In this document: piece by piece, positions 1 to 9,657 of the stretch
How positions within the stretch are numbered: the first letter of the stretch is position 1
Layout of the letters: each line of letters starts with the position of its first letter
Assembly (NCBI GenBank): GCA_028532985.1
Contig: JANCIK010000004.1
Span: 1,302,001-1,366,000, forward strand
DNA from: Stropharia rugosoannulata
Taxonomy: Eukaryota > Basidiomycota > Agaricomycetes > Agaricales > Strophariaceae
DNA: 64,000 nt
Direction of reading: 5' to 3'
Program-made: the position numbers and the translations under genes
Notes under the pieces: generated by a model
Seen by the model: the letters and a program-made list of their open reading frames with translations, nothing else
The model's database searches: none
Told to the model about the DNA's origin: nothing

Positions 1-193
1 GAGACGCGAACAACGTGGAAAGGCGGCGCCGAGCCCAACCGACTCCGTGCACCGGCGCGTGCACCGCTGTACAGGCGTGGAAGATATTTCACAAGTCCCA
101 AAAATCGACACTACATAATCAGACGGCAGTCTGGAGACGTCCAATTAATATATCTGAGTAATATCTACACCACATGAAAGACATGCATCTATA

Positions 194-2609
194 CTATGCT
201 TTTGTCGCCGCAGCCTTCCCTGCTGTCACGGGCTTTGAGCGTGGCGGAGGGCGCAGGCCCTTCGCTTTCATGCGAGCGCGTTTGGCCTCTGTAAAAAAAA
301 GTAACACATCAGTACGTGATACCTATGAATGCCAATGGTATATCAAATACGCACCCTCAAGGAAGGGCCTGTCCTCTTCATCGTCGAAGGCCTTGAAGTC
401 AGGCACGGGGGCCAACTCCGTCTTGAACTCATCGTCAACCAGCACGGGCTCGTCGGCCTCCTTCGACTGAGTAGACGCTTTGGATCTCTTTTCGACGCGG
501 AATTTAGCCACGAAGAAACCATCCATGTTATGCACATGGGGATAGAATCGGCGCGTAAGGTTGACGCTGGGGTGGAACGTCTTGCCCCTGTACTTCGTAA
601 AGCCTTCCACACCGAAAGCAAGACCCGTGTCCAGGAGCTTAACGTTAGGCCGCTTTCGCAGAGCATAATCGACAACGGCCTCGTTCTCTTCGACTGTCAC
701 AGAACATGTCGAATAGACGAGGTAACCCCCTGTCTTAGACTCCGGCGTAACACTATCGATTGCGCATAAAATTAATTGTTTTTGGAGATGTGACAGTAGC
801 GCGAAATCGCGATCCGACTGTGCCGTGTGTCAGTGTTAGTGCAAATTCGAAATTTGAACTGCTGACCTTGTTCACTTTCACGCTTGCGTCTTTACTGATA
901 ACACCGGTACCACTGCAAGGCGCGTCCAACAGGACACGGTCGAAGCCGCCCATAACTTTGGGGAATTCGCGACCATCATAAGAGCAAACGACAACATTTT
1001 TGCATCCAAGACGGTGTACGTTGGCCGTTAAACTCTTCGTCCTAAGCTTATTCATGTCATTGGCAAAGATGACACCTGTATTTTGCATGAGGGCCGCCAT
1101 ATGCGTAGTCTTACCACCTGGTGCCGAAGCCATGTCGAGAACTCTTTCATTGGGTTGTGGGGAAAGAGCAATAACGGGTAGGAATGAAGAAGCGGCTTGC
1201 AGCATATAGTGACCAGCAAGATATTCAGGTGTTGCACCGATAGGAACAGTACTCTCGAATACTTGGAGTCCTACATTGGTCCATTTGCCGATGGGTTCGA
1301 GGTTGACGCCACGGTTAACCAACGCTTGAGCAAGATCACGACGGCGCGTGCGGAGTGTATTCGTCCTGATTGTTACAGGTCTTGCGACCTCATTCGCCTC
1401 AAAAAATTCGATAGCCTATACAATTGATGAGATACAGATTTAAGGGCCAGAAGACGTCAACACACCTCAGTGACAGGGAACAGTTGGAAAAGTTTTTCCG
1501 CAAGGAATTCGTTGTATCCATAATAACTTGCAATGTCCGCTACAAGTTGGTCTGTATATTCTGACCGAGAACTGACATAATGTATATATTAGCATGGTTT
1601 TAGGATGGGCAGTCAGATTGAGATCGTACCGGCCCTTCTCTGCGCGCTTGCTAAATTTGCTGAGAACTCTGACGCACTCCCTCATCCGTCGTTGAACAAG
1701 ATATACATCCGGACCACCAGCTGCCTTCTCTGCCTCCCTCTCCGCAGCGGTAGGTAGATGGAATGGTTCGGCATCGATATTTCCATCTGCATCCTCCTCT
1801 CCATCCATGTCGACATCCTCGTCGCTATCAGCCTGTGCCGCTTGGGCATCGAGTAGGTCAAGCTCCTCCTCGGCTGCGCGTTCAGCTTCGAGTTTCCTTG
1901 ACTTATCAGCCATGTTTTTGGCCGTAACACGCTCTTCTTCCTCATCTTCGTCACTGTCGCTCGATGAGGCATCAGATTGTGTGGGTATTATTTTCTGGGG
2001 GCGGTCAGCTTGTTTTGATTTCTTCGATTTGCCCTTTTGGGGGACAGGTTCGTCCTCTTCGTCTGAGTCGAAGTCGAATTCTTGTGCAGGTCCTCTTACA
2101 GGTTCGCTATAGAATACACAATTAGAGGTGGTCCAAATGATTGAGAAAATGTGCTCACTCGTCTTCGTCTTCGTCTTCGTCCATGTCAAACTCATCTAGA
2201 GCAGCGCCATACGCCTCCAAGTCTTCTTCATCGCTATCATCCGCATCACTGCCGACAAACAAAGATCTAATGTTCAAGGGTCGTCAGGCGTTGATGATAT
2301 TAATGACTAAATAACGACGTACTTTGTTGTTTTGATGGGTGAATCGTTCTCCACATCTTCCCATCCTTCAGAATCGTCGTTTTCTTCTACAACCTTTTTT
2401 GCCGAGGTCTTGCTGAATTTTTTATTTGGTAAAGCTTTTGCCCTACCCTTCCCACTGAGGTCCTTGGCCTTCTTAGCCGGTCTACCGCTAGGTTTTTCAT
2501 CGGTCTCGTCTGCATCTGCTTTGCGCTTTCCGAGTTGTTTTTTCGACTTAAACTCAGGTTTTTCAAGAGGTTCCGGTGCGCCTTGTTTATTCTTTGCACG
2601 GCGACCCAT
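194..2609 (-). CDS. NOP2: NOP2: 25S rRNA (cytosine-C5) methyltransferase
   Basis: Seven exons (2609-2323, 2248-2159, 2106-1630, 1571-1466, 1415-867, 817-355, 288-194) join in frame to 688 aa. The N-terminal third is Lys-rich then acidic, typical of nucleolar NOP2. The middle carries the conserved block with ARPVTIRTNTL, then the RsmB/NOP2-type methyltransferase fold: the SAM loop MASAPGGKTTH, the catalytic-site motif LDAPCSGTG, and the second cysteine motif YSTCSVTVEENE. The family methylates a cytosine in large-subunit rRNA and is essential for 60S assembly in the nucleolus. The last exon encodes a short basic tail (KRARMKAKG), as in other NOP2 proteins. The yeast protein is about 620 aa; the excess is in the acidic N-terminus. 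The function call is firm; exon ends are inferred. Confidence 0.95.
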
Positions 2610-3104
2610 GGTATAGATTCAGAAGCAGGTCGGGGTCGAGAGAAGGTGAATGAGCGGAATCCCGTTCTGCACCTTGCAGCAGGCGCTGATTTGAAAAAAT
2701 CGACAAGTTACATACGGACCACGTGGGCTTGTTGGATGGTCACGAAGAAGACAAATAAAGATGCGCGCCAAGCAAACTTCAAACACGCACTTGATTCGGA
2801 CTCTTTTCGAACTCCAGAGTACATATGTAAAGAGTATAATAAAAGCACGTCTTGTACACTAAATCTACTGCGTTGATCTTGGATGAACTTTGCAGTACCC
2901 GAGTTCCCGGCGAATTTTGGAAGATTTGATCTGATTTATGTATAGAAATCTACCTCGTAGGCTAACCCAAGTCCAGTGTTTACATTCAAAGCTTGAAGGG
3001 TAGCCGAATAACTAAACTCGCTGTATGGCTCGCACGAATTTTGCAGAAGTAAGGCTGCTGGTGTACGAAGTATAGGAATTTGATCGGTATGCAACGCATG
3101 TCGA
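2610..3104. other. Intergenic: NOP2 promoter and FUN14 3' flank
   Basis: This 495 bp gap between two minus-strand genes must hold the NOP2 upstream region and the FUN14 3' UTR. I see no credible coding exon, RNA gene or repeat in it. Confidence 0.6.
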
Positions 3105-3912
3105 TTAACCCAACCTCAACCCAAGAGCAAATCCAGCGATGAAAGATGCTCTGGGCTGGAAGTCTGCCGTCAAGAAATTGATCACCCAGTTCCACTGTGC
3201 AACAACATTGGGAGGCCGTGTTACGCCCGTCTTGGGATCCTTGGTGTGGAGCGCATTCTCGAACTTGCCCGCAACCCGTCCCCAGTCGACGCGGATCATG
3301 GATGCAGAGCTAAGATACTATCCGAGAAATGTCAATCCTCTGATGTGTTAACAGGCTATAGCGCGTTACCTGGAGAAGAACAAATACACCTCCAAAGAGG
3401 AACGCTAACGCTTTGGCGCCCTTCTTCATAAATACACCCGCGCAAATGCCAGCGACAGTCCCGAAACTCAGCTCATAAACAGAGACAGAAGATGATGGAG
3501 GTGGCCCGCGTTCATCAGAATGTACTGGACTAGCACCCGGCTTGACTTGCGAATCTGGCGCTAGTAATTGTTGGAAAGATGTCAACAGATCGTCGGGTAG
3601 TAAGCTATGCTACTCACCATCGCAATGAATTACAGGATTTCTCAGATTGGCTAGGCTTAGACCGACGCCCGCAATGGTAGCTCCTTTCATCCAGAGCAAT
3701 AAACGACCATCTTTCTTAGGTTCTGCTGTTTTGACAGCGCGAATAACTGGGGATTGGAAGTAGTGTAGACTCCGTTGAAGAGTGAAGGTTGTGTTTCTAA
3801 TGGCCGAGAACGTGGCAAGACGCGGATATATCTGCTTGAGTGATGGGAAGCCGGTCTGCGCGCCTGAGCGAAGTGTATGCCGTGTTAACAGGGACGAGAA
3901 TATGAGAGCCAT
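3105..3912 (-). CDS. FUN14-family mitochondrial membrane protein
   Basis: Three exons (3912-3618, 3560-3370, 3317-3105) give 232 aa. I start at the ATG at 3912 (MALIFSSLLTRH). The Arg/Ser-rich, acid-poor first 60 residues look like a mitochondrial presequence. From about residue 125 the FUN14 domain is clear: SFGTVAGICAGVFMKKGAK, then AFLFGGVFVLLQYLSSAS, an IRVDWGRVAGKF segment, and a final glycine-rich helix ending in GFALGLRLG. FUN14 proteins (human FUNDC1, yeast Fun14) sit in the outer mitochondrial membrane; the animal member is a mitophagy receptor. The N-terminal LC3-interaction motif of FUNDC1 is not evident here, so a mitophagy role is not implied. Confidence 0.9.
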
Positions 3913-4282
3913 AATAATTTGAGTCAAGACGAAGAACGACTGCGATGATCCGCCAGGTTACTTACACATAGTGCACCCACTGTTAATGACGTCACTGCTG
4001 GCCTCTGCTGGCGCGTTTCGGCCAGTTCTTCGAGAACACCTTCTCGGCGGCTGGAGTTGGCTAGAATAACTCGTGAAACGTAAATTGCTGTCAGTACATT
4101 GAACCACAGTTCTATTCTTTTATATTAATTTAACATTGGTGTCGCATAGTTTAAGTACCCAAATGGTATGTACAATCTCTAATTATTACGTTCATGTAGC
4201 AGGAGCGTCCAACAAAGACCCCAGACGTACTTAGGACGATCGCAAAAGCTATACCAACCTGTACTGTAATGTTCGTTATAGT
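3913..4282. other. Intergenic: FUN14 promoter and 3' flank of the MARVEL-like gene
   Basis: This 370 bp gap separates two minus-strand genes. It is AT-rich towards 4120-4260 and shows no coding potential or RNA gene that I can support. Confidence 0.55.
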
Positions 4283-6653
4283 TTAAGAGCGAACCGTACG
4301 GGCCAACTTCTCCCTCCAGTGACTTATCGAGGTTACGTTCTCACTTGATGTCGGTGGATTGGTCACCCAGTTCCTGGCTGGCGGTTGGCGCCGGAAGTCA
4401 CTATAGTCTTCGTTGCCTAGTATCGGGGAGTCAGCCGTGACGTTGATATCAGGGACAGATCCAAAACGCTGACGCTGGTCTTCAGTAGGTGCAGGGGACC
4501 TATATCTTCCTATATAAAGGGCAGGAGATAAATCAGGCCGGGCAGGTAACGCGGCAGATTGCGGTGTCGTGGGCATGTTATGAACAGAAACATTTTCCAA
4601 GGAAGGAGAACGGGGAACGGACGACGTAGTGTCACTTCTGGTGCGAGGGGTAGGATTGGAATATGCTTTTCCGCTAGATTGCATAAAAGGATCCTGAAAT
4701 TGAACCGCGACGGGCGTGATGGGATGTGGAGGCGGTTTCGCCCTGTTCTTTTCGCTAATCTTCAGAGGAGCTACAAAAGCAGTGCTCTCATAAGCAAGTT
4801 CCTGGATTGGGGGGGAATTGTAGCCTTCAATAAGCCCATAATGACCGGTCAGTGGTTGCCTATCCTGGATGTTGAAAGATGCGGTCGTGAAGGATGTCAT
4901 CGGAGTGCCTTGTCGAGAGATGATAGGCTCAGTGAAAGCCTCGGTCAGCGGCAGGTAATTTCGCTCTGGAGCAAGTAATGGCTTAGGAGCTGGTATACCA
5001 TTGCTCTGGTAATAATGTTGCCTGGGAGCTGTGCGTATACTGGAGACCGAACGCACAGATAATGCAGGACGGACCGCTCCCTGATAGCTGGAGGGCGGCA
5101 TCCTTGAATTATGCGAACCGTGACTAGAGCTTGTCCCCATAGACTCCGCAGATCCTGGAGCTCGTGAATGGTTGAAACCATATGTCGGGGCAGGTTTATT
5201 CAGACCATCGACCAGTCCTCCAATTGGTCCTGGCGTCTGGGATCGATATTCATACGCCGGCTGAGATCGTTGTGCATTGATACCAAAATCCCTAGGCCCA
5301 GGTGATTTCGAACGGTAGTCATATAACGCGGGTGGCCTAATATGCAGAGACGAACCGGCCGTTGCGCCAGTCTCTTCGGAGAGTGGGGATGCAACCGCTC
5401 TGGGTCTATTATCATCGGAAAGGGGAGACAACCTCTGTAAGTCTGTGATAGGGCTAAGTCGGGTCGTCGTTGGTGGGGGATATGCTGGAGACTGAGTGCG
5501 ATATTGATTTGCGACTGACTCGGATGGTGCCTGGATTCGATCTACACCTTTGCGGAAGTCTGCTGCCTGCATATAACCTGGTATTTGTGGACGGTATTGT
5601 ACAGTAGGAGGTTCAATGGCTCGAGTGTATGCTGGACTTTGTGGGCGATATTGACCATTGACCTGCATCCTGCGGACATCAGACATAATTGGTGAAGATC
5701 TGGAATTTGTTGTCGATGGCGCCATGTAAGGGTAAGGCGTGATGTGAGACTGCTGAGAGTAGACAGAACTAGCGGATGCCAATGACTTCATGCTGCCCCG
5801 TTTCTCATACATCTCTCTCCTCTTTTCAGAAATAAGCTGTAAGGCCAACAGGGCTTCCGGATCTGGGCGACGAGAAGGAATAGGAACGTAGTGCATTGAC
5901 ACCAGGTACAAAGAAAATATCAGAACTGCATTTAACGACATAAATAAAGCGCATGATCTTGGATGTAGGTTGTAATACATACGTAGACCTGCAGTTGACC
6001 AGCCGCCAAAAATGGCGACAGTTTCTACCGTTTTACATGTAGACAGTGAGCCTGTAAAATAAAGGATAAATAGAACAATTTTGGCAGAGAGATGAACAGC
6101 AAAGTACCCAGATTAGAACAAGGAAATGAATTTTCAAAAATATCGAAAGCAACGGTCCCGCCTTGAGAATATGAACCCCTTAGATGCAGCTACACAGAGA
6201 GATAACTTCAACACTGACCGATCTGCGCAAGAATAAGAACGACAAGACGAGCACCATCCATCCAAAGGCGAAAGCGAAAGATGAACCTGATTTATTAGGC
6301 AGTGAATAGCAACGTAAGGCAAGCACTACTAACATGGAGTACAGCATTACTGAAGAGAATGCATATATGACGAATAATACAACAGCTATGATGCCTGGAA
6401 AAAGGGAAACGATTGACGCTGACTCAATCTGATGCATGCCACCCGACTCACGTTGATCTAGGCTATACGAGTTCCACCCGCGAATTAGAAGGACAGCGTA
6501 AATGGCTGCAATACCCATGCTTGCAAAAATGGCTAGGGCTTAATTGATGTATTTAGTAAGGCAAAGTCGCGAATGCAATTGAATAGACTCACAATATATC
6601 AAAACCCGAACCGCTCTAAACAAACTCCACGACCTCGCAGGCGATAGAGCCAT
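4283..6653 (-). CDS. Four-helix MARVEL-like membrane protein with long Ser/Pro tail
   Basis: Seven exons (6653-6593, 6538-6452, 6394-6334, 6286-6219, 6161-6108, 6051-5989, 5925-4283) keep frame throughout and give 678 aa. Residues 1-150 hold four hydrophobic helices, roughly LAIFASMGIAAIYAVLLI, IIAVVLFVIYAFSSVMLY, DGARLVVLILAQIGGTVAF and VLIFSLYLVSMHYV. A small outer loop contains two cysteines (FPCSNLGSLSTCK). This layout resembles fungal MARVEL-domain proteins. The remaining 530 residues are cytoplasmic, low-complexity, rich in Ser, Pro, Tyr and Arg, with repeated Tyr-Arg-x-Gln-Ser-Pro units. Skipping the intron at 5988-5926 is needed to keep the fourth helix; reading through it would add a non-family segment. 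No specific function can be assigned; a scaffold at the plasma membrane or at eisosome-like sites is only a guess. Confidence 0.75.
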
Positions 6654-7306
6654 GGCGAAATATCTACAAGGTATCCTGCCTAAAGAGTGTCGCCAGAACG
6701 AAGAGAAATAGAAGAATAAGGAATGAAACGGTCGCCAGGACCTGGGAAGGTCGACCCCGTGAACGCAGATCGTAAACCGCCCAAAAGAAAGAAAGCGGGA
6801 AGGGTTGGTCATTGTCGTCGGGGCGCCATTCTTAAACCAGTTAACCACTTCTGGGAATGATGTGCGTCAAGAACCGTAAAGAGCCGGAGGTCATGTAGCC
6901 AAAGCTATTTCTGTCGACACAGCTGTCTGATGCAAGTAGTAGACACTGGATCCAGGACAACACACAGTAGTTGGGCAGCGATATTGGAACTATCAAGAAG
7001 TCAAAACGGGCGCTGTGTGTCCGGAGATGCCAGCCTCTATAGCATCAGTCAAAGGGAACAGCGGAGTCGTCCGCGGCGATGGCTTAGCCACAGTGGAAGA
7101 AAAGCGCAAAGAAGTCTTAAGAAGTGCCGCATTTAATCAGACGGTATAATTAGCGTAGTATTGGGTTCTCACGGTCTATCATTTCCCCTGTTATCGAACG
7201 ACCATGAGGAAGCGTTCAGCCTCGCGAATGGCATATATAACACTGCATCACCGAACTTGAAGGCTCCCCAGGAGGTCAGCGATTCAGCGCCCATCATCTG
7301 TGACAC
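6654..7306. other. Divergent intergenic region: MARVEL-like gene and Hv1 promoters
   Basis: This 653 bp stretch lies between two divergently transcribed genes and must carry both promoters. Apart from a TATA-like element close to the Hv1 start I see no defined sites and no coding exon. Confidence 0.55.
7233..7240 (+). promoter_or_regulatory. TATA-like element of the Hv1 gene
   Basis: ATATATAA lies 67-74 nt before the proposed start codon at 7307, a plausible distance for a TATA box with a short 5' leader. The position supports choosing 7307 as the start. Confidence 0.5.
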
Positions 7307-8062
7307 ATGTCGGAGCAAGAGCCTCTCCTACCCACTTCCGCTGGAGAAACCAGTGATACGTCTTACTACCAGACGTGCAAGAGGAAGACCGCGTATGTTC
7401 TCGACCATCCTGGTTTCCATAAGCTTGTCATCCTCCTGGTCAGTTTAGCTTCTCCTGCGGGCGCTTATGCCACTCCAAGTCTTCTGTCATATCTGACTTG
7501 GACGAAAATGATTATTTATAGATTGCAATCGACGCAGTCTGTGTCCTCGCAGATCTAGCCTATAGTTTTCTGTCGCCATCCTGCGCACCCCCGGGGGAAG
7601 GAAGTCCAGAGTGGCTGGAAGTCCTTTCTTACATTTCTTTGGCGATAACGACCTCCTTTTTAATTGAAATTCCACTGAACTTGTGGGCGTTGGGTGTCCA
7701 GCACATCAATCCCTTCGGCCCTGTTCCTCATGCGGGATTGCATGCATTTGATGCCATTATCATCTTGACCACATTCGTCCTGGAAGTCATTCTTCGTGGA
7801 AAGGAGGCTGAACTTGCTGGACTACTTATCATCCTTCGTCTATGGCGTCTTGTGAAACTCGTTGGAGGTGAGTGATGTATCGTTGCTCTGGCGCATGTCG
7901 CTCACCCATTTACGTTCAGGCGTGGCGGTGGGTACTAGCGAGATCGAAGAACAAAATGCAGAGCAGTTAGCTGAAGTACGAAAGGAACTGCAGGAAGCAA
8001 AGACTAGACTCGTCGAAGTCGAAGCAGAGAATGCACGCCTAAGGGCGCAGCTTGGGTGGTAA
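7307..8062 (+). CDS. Voltage-gated proton channel (Hv1 family)
   Basis: Three exons (7307-7438, 7522-7867, 7920-8062) give 206 aa, about the size of animal Hv1 without its long N-terminus. The protein is one voltage-sensor domain and a coiled coil. S1 spans about 39-62 and carries Asp48 in AIDAVCVLADL, the place of the selectivity aspartate (human Asp112). S2 (about 78-100) has Glu93; S3 (about 117-135) has Asp121. S4 reads LLIILRLWRLVKL, so gating charges are Arg150, Arg153 and Lys156, with the signature Trp152 between the first two. A heptad-rich segment from about 165 to 204 should dimerise the channel. The family conducts protons outward at the plasma membrane and regulates pH. Lys at the third charge is unusual. 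Functional Hv1 channels are known from other fungi. Confidence 0.9.
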
Positions 8063-8578
8063 AGTTGAATATCAGTCTAACGAGTGTTGAGTCTGCCTGT
8101 TGATATGTTGACGGGGGTTACAAATATTTCCAGTTCTTTTCAACTTATACGTAAGTCTAAGATCTCAGCGTCACAGTGAATGAAAACGACTCAGGGAAAA
8201 TTAGTCTCCCAAAAGCAGACTCCGATACGATACGCTTGATGACAGTCGATCAAGTATCATATGGAGGGAAAATTGCCTGTGCGAGACATGATATATAAAC
8301 GAGTGTAATGTAGTGATGGTTGTACGATGTACTACGAGCGAAGGCAAGTGTACTGTAATGTAAGGGCTACAAACGAAGCAAGGCACAGTGTGAGATGAAA
8401 TTAGTAAAGAAAGATTCAATATATGGGAGTGGTTAATTGAGGGAAGATGAGAGGTAGTACAACAGTGATTATTTGTCAAGTATGGCGTAGCATCCCATTC
8501 AAAGACAAATAGTTGTCCAATTGTGATCAACATTCTTTCAACATGATTCGCCACTTTGTTAAAAATTTTAAGTCCCCC

Positions 8579-8620
8579 GGAACAAGTCCCCCAAAAGTCC
8601 CCTCTTGTCAGACTTGTTCC
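8579..8620. repeat. 10-bp inverted repeat with AAGTCCCC direct repeats
   Basis: GGAACAAGTC at 8579-8588 is perfectly inverted as GACTTGTTCC at 8611-8620, with a 22 nt loop. AAGTCCCC occurs three times across the same stretch (about 8570-8602). It could be a hairpin, a small relic element or a protein-binding site. Confidence 0.5.
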
Positions 8621-9597
8621 CTTTAAATTGACGACAAGTTCAGTGTAATCAATTAACAGTTATCATATGTTTCTTTGTGTCACTTAGAACCTGATTTTAG
8701 GAAATCATTGTTGAATACTTGTAACTGTCATGTTTAGCATTAGATTTTGGTCAATATGTACAAATCTGCGTAGTTTGCCATACCCTATACCGACATGACG
8801 AGATCGGAGAGAGTAAGACTCGGGACAAGCCGAGGAGCCGACGGCGGTAGGCCATTGGCCACAGGTCACGCAGGCCAGCCCAGTCGATTGGAACCTATTG
8901 GAACTCTCCTTAAAAGGTAGCGGGAATTTTCCAAAACTGGTAAAGTCGTAAATGTTCCGGAAATCGAGAGTCCGCCCCTCCATATCTTAGGCAGACTGTT
9001 CAGCGGGGAAAATGTCACCGTAGGTTCGGAGTAAGCTGCCGGCTGCTCCGGCGCGAGCGCAAGCAGCGGCACCTTCGCTACAGCATGCAACCAACTATAG
9101 TTACATACAAATAAATACCGGCCGCTGACAAATGGGCTTGATCCGAACCTACCAGAACTGGACCAGATTGATCGACTGACATCTGTTTATTTGTGAAGGA
9201 GACTGCGGCAACACTACAGCACGCTATCTTTATCTTTGAAAATTGAACATGTCAATGAATATTGATAGTTCATTTATTCTGGAAGGGAGCTCGGCGAATC
9301 CTTGAGTGTAACCAGCCACCCAGCGGCAGCTTCGCATGTCCACCGACCACCTGCAAGCTTCATGATACAGTCAGTGTTGCTACAACAAACCCCAACTCTC
9401 TCACTCACCACTTACTGAACGACTGAGAAGAGTGGCTGAGAATGTGTCAGATGATAAATGAAACCTTGCTAGATGCACACCCTGGGGCTTCTTATTCAAT
9501 AGCTGTTGGGATAATTGAATAGAGACATACAATCCCGACCTTCATCGTGTAAGCTTCCTTTTTCTCCTGCTGCCAAATATAACGGCTTTTTGTGCAC

Positions 9598-9605
9598 TTA
9601 TAAAG
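9598..9605 (+). promoter_or_regulatory. TATA-like element of the C14 protease gene
   Basis: TTATAAAG lies 53-60 nt before the ATG at 9658 and is followed by a pyrimidine-containing leader, consistent with a TATA promoter. Confidence 0.5.
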
Positions 9606-9657
9606 GGGTGTCCATCTGTATCAGCTTTCTTCACATACCCCGTTCATACTAACCGTC

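Larger units (their letters stand above)
8063..9657. other. Long intergenic region upstream of the C14 protease
   Basis: This 1.6 kb gap is the longest gene-free, repeat-poor stretch in the window. It contains a small hairpin-capable segment near 8579-8620 and a TATA-like element just before the protease gene. Open frames on the minus strand at 8201-8554 and 8705-9090 have no family resemblance, no splice logic and poor composition, so I do not call them genes. A non-coding transcript cannot be excluded. Confidence 0.5.

Noticed and set aside
5926..5988. Reading the MARVEL-like gene through 5926-5988 from an ATG at 5980
   Set aside because: The 63 nt have a GT donor and CAG acceptor, and removing them restores the fourth membrane helix; reading through adds an unlike segment.
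8201..9090. Minus-strand open frames in the gap before the C14 protease
   Set aside because: No splice logic, no motif and low-complexity composition.
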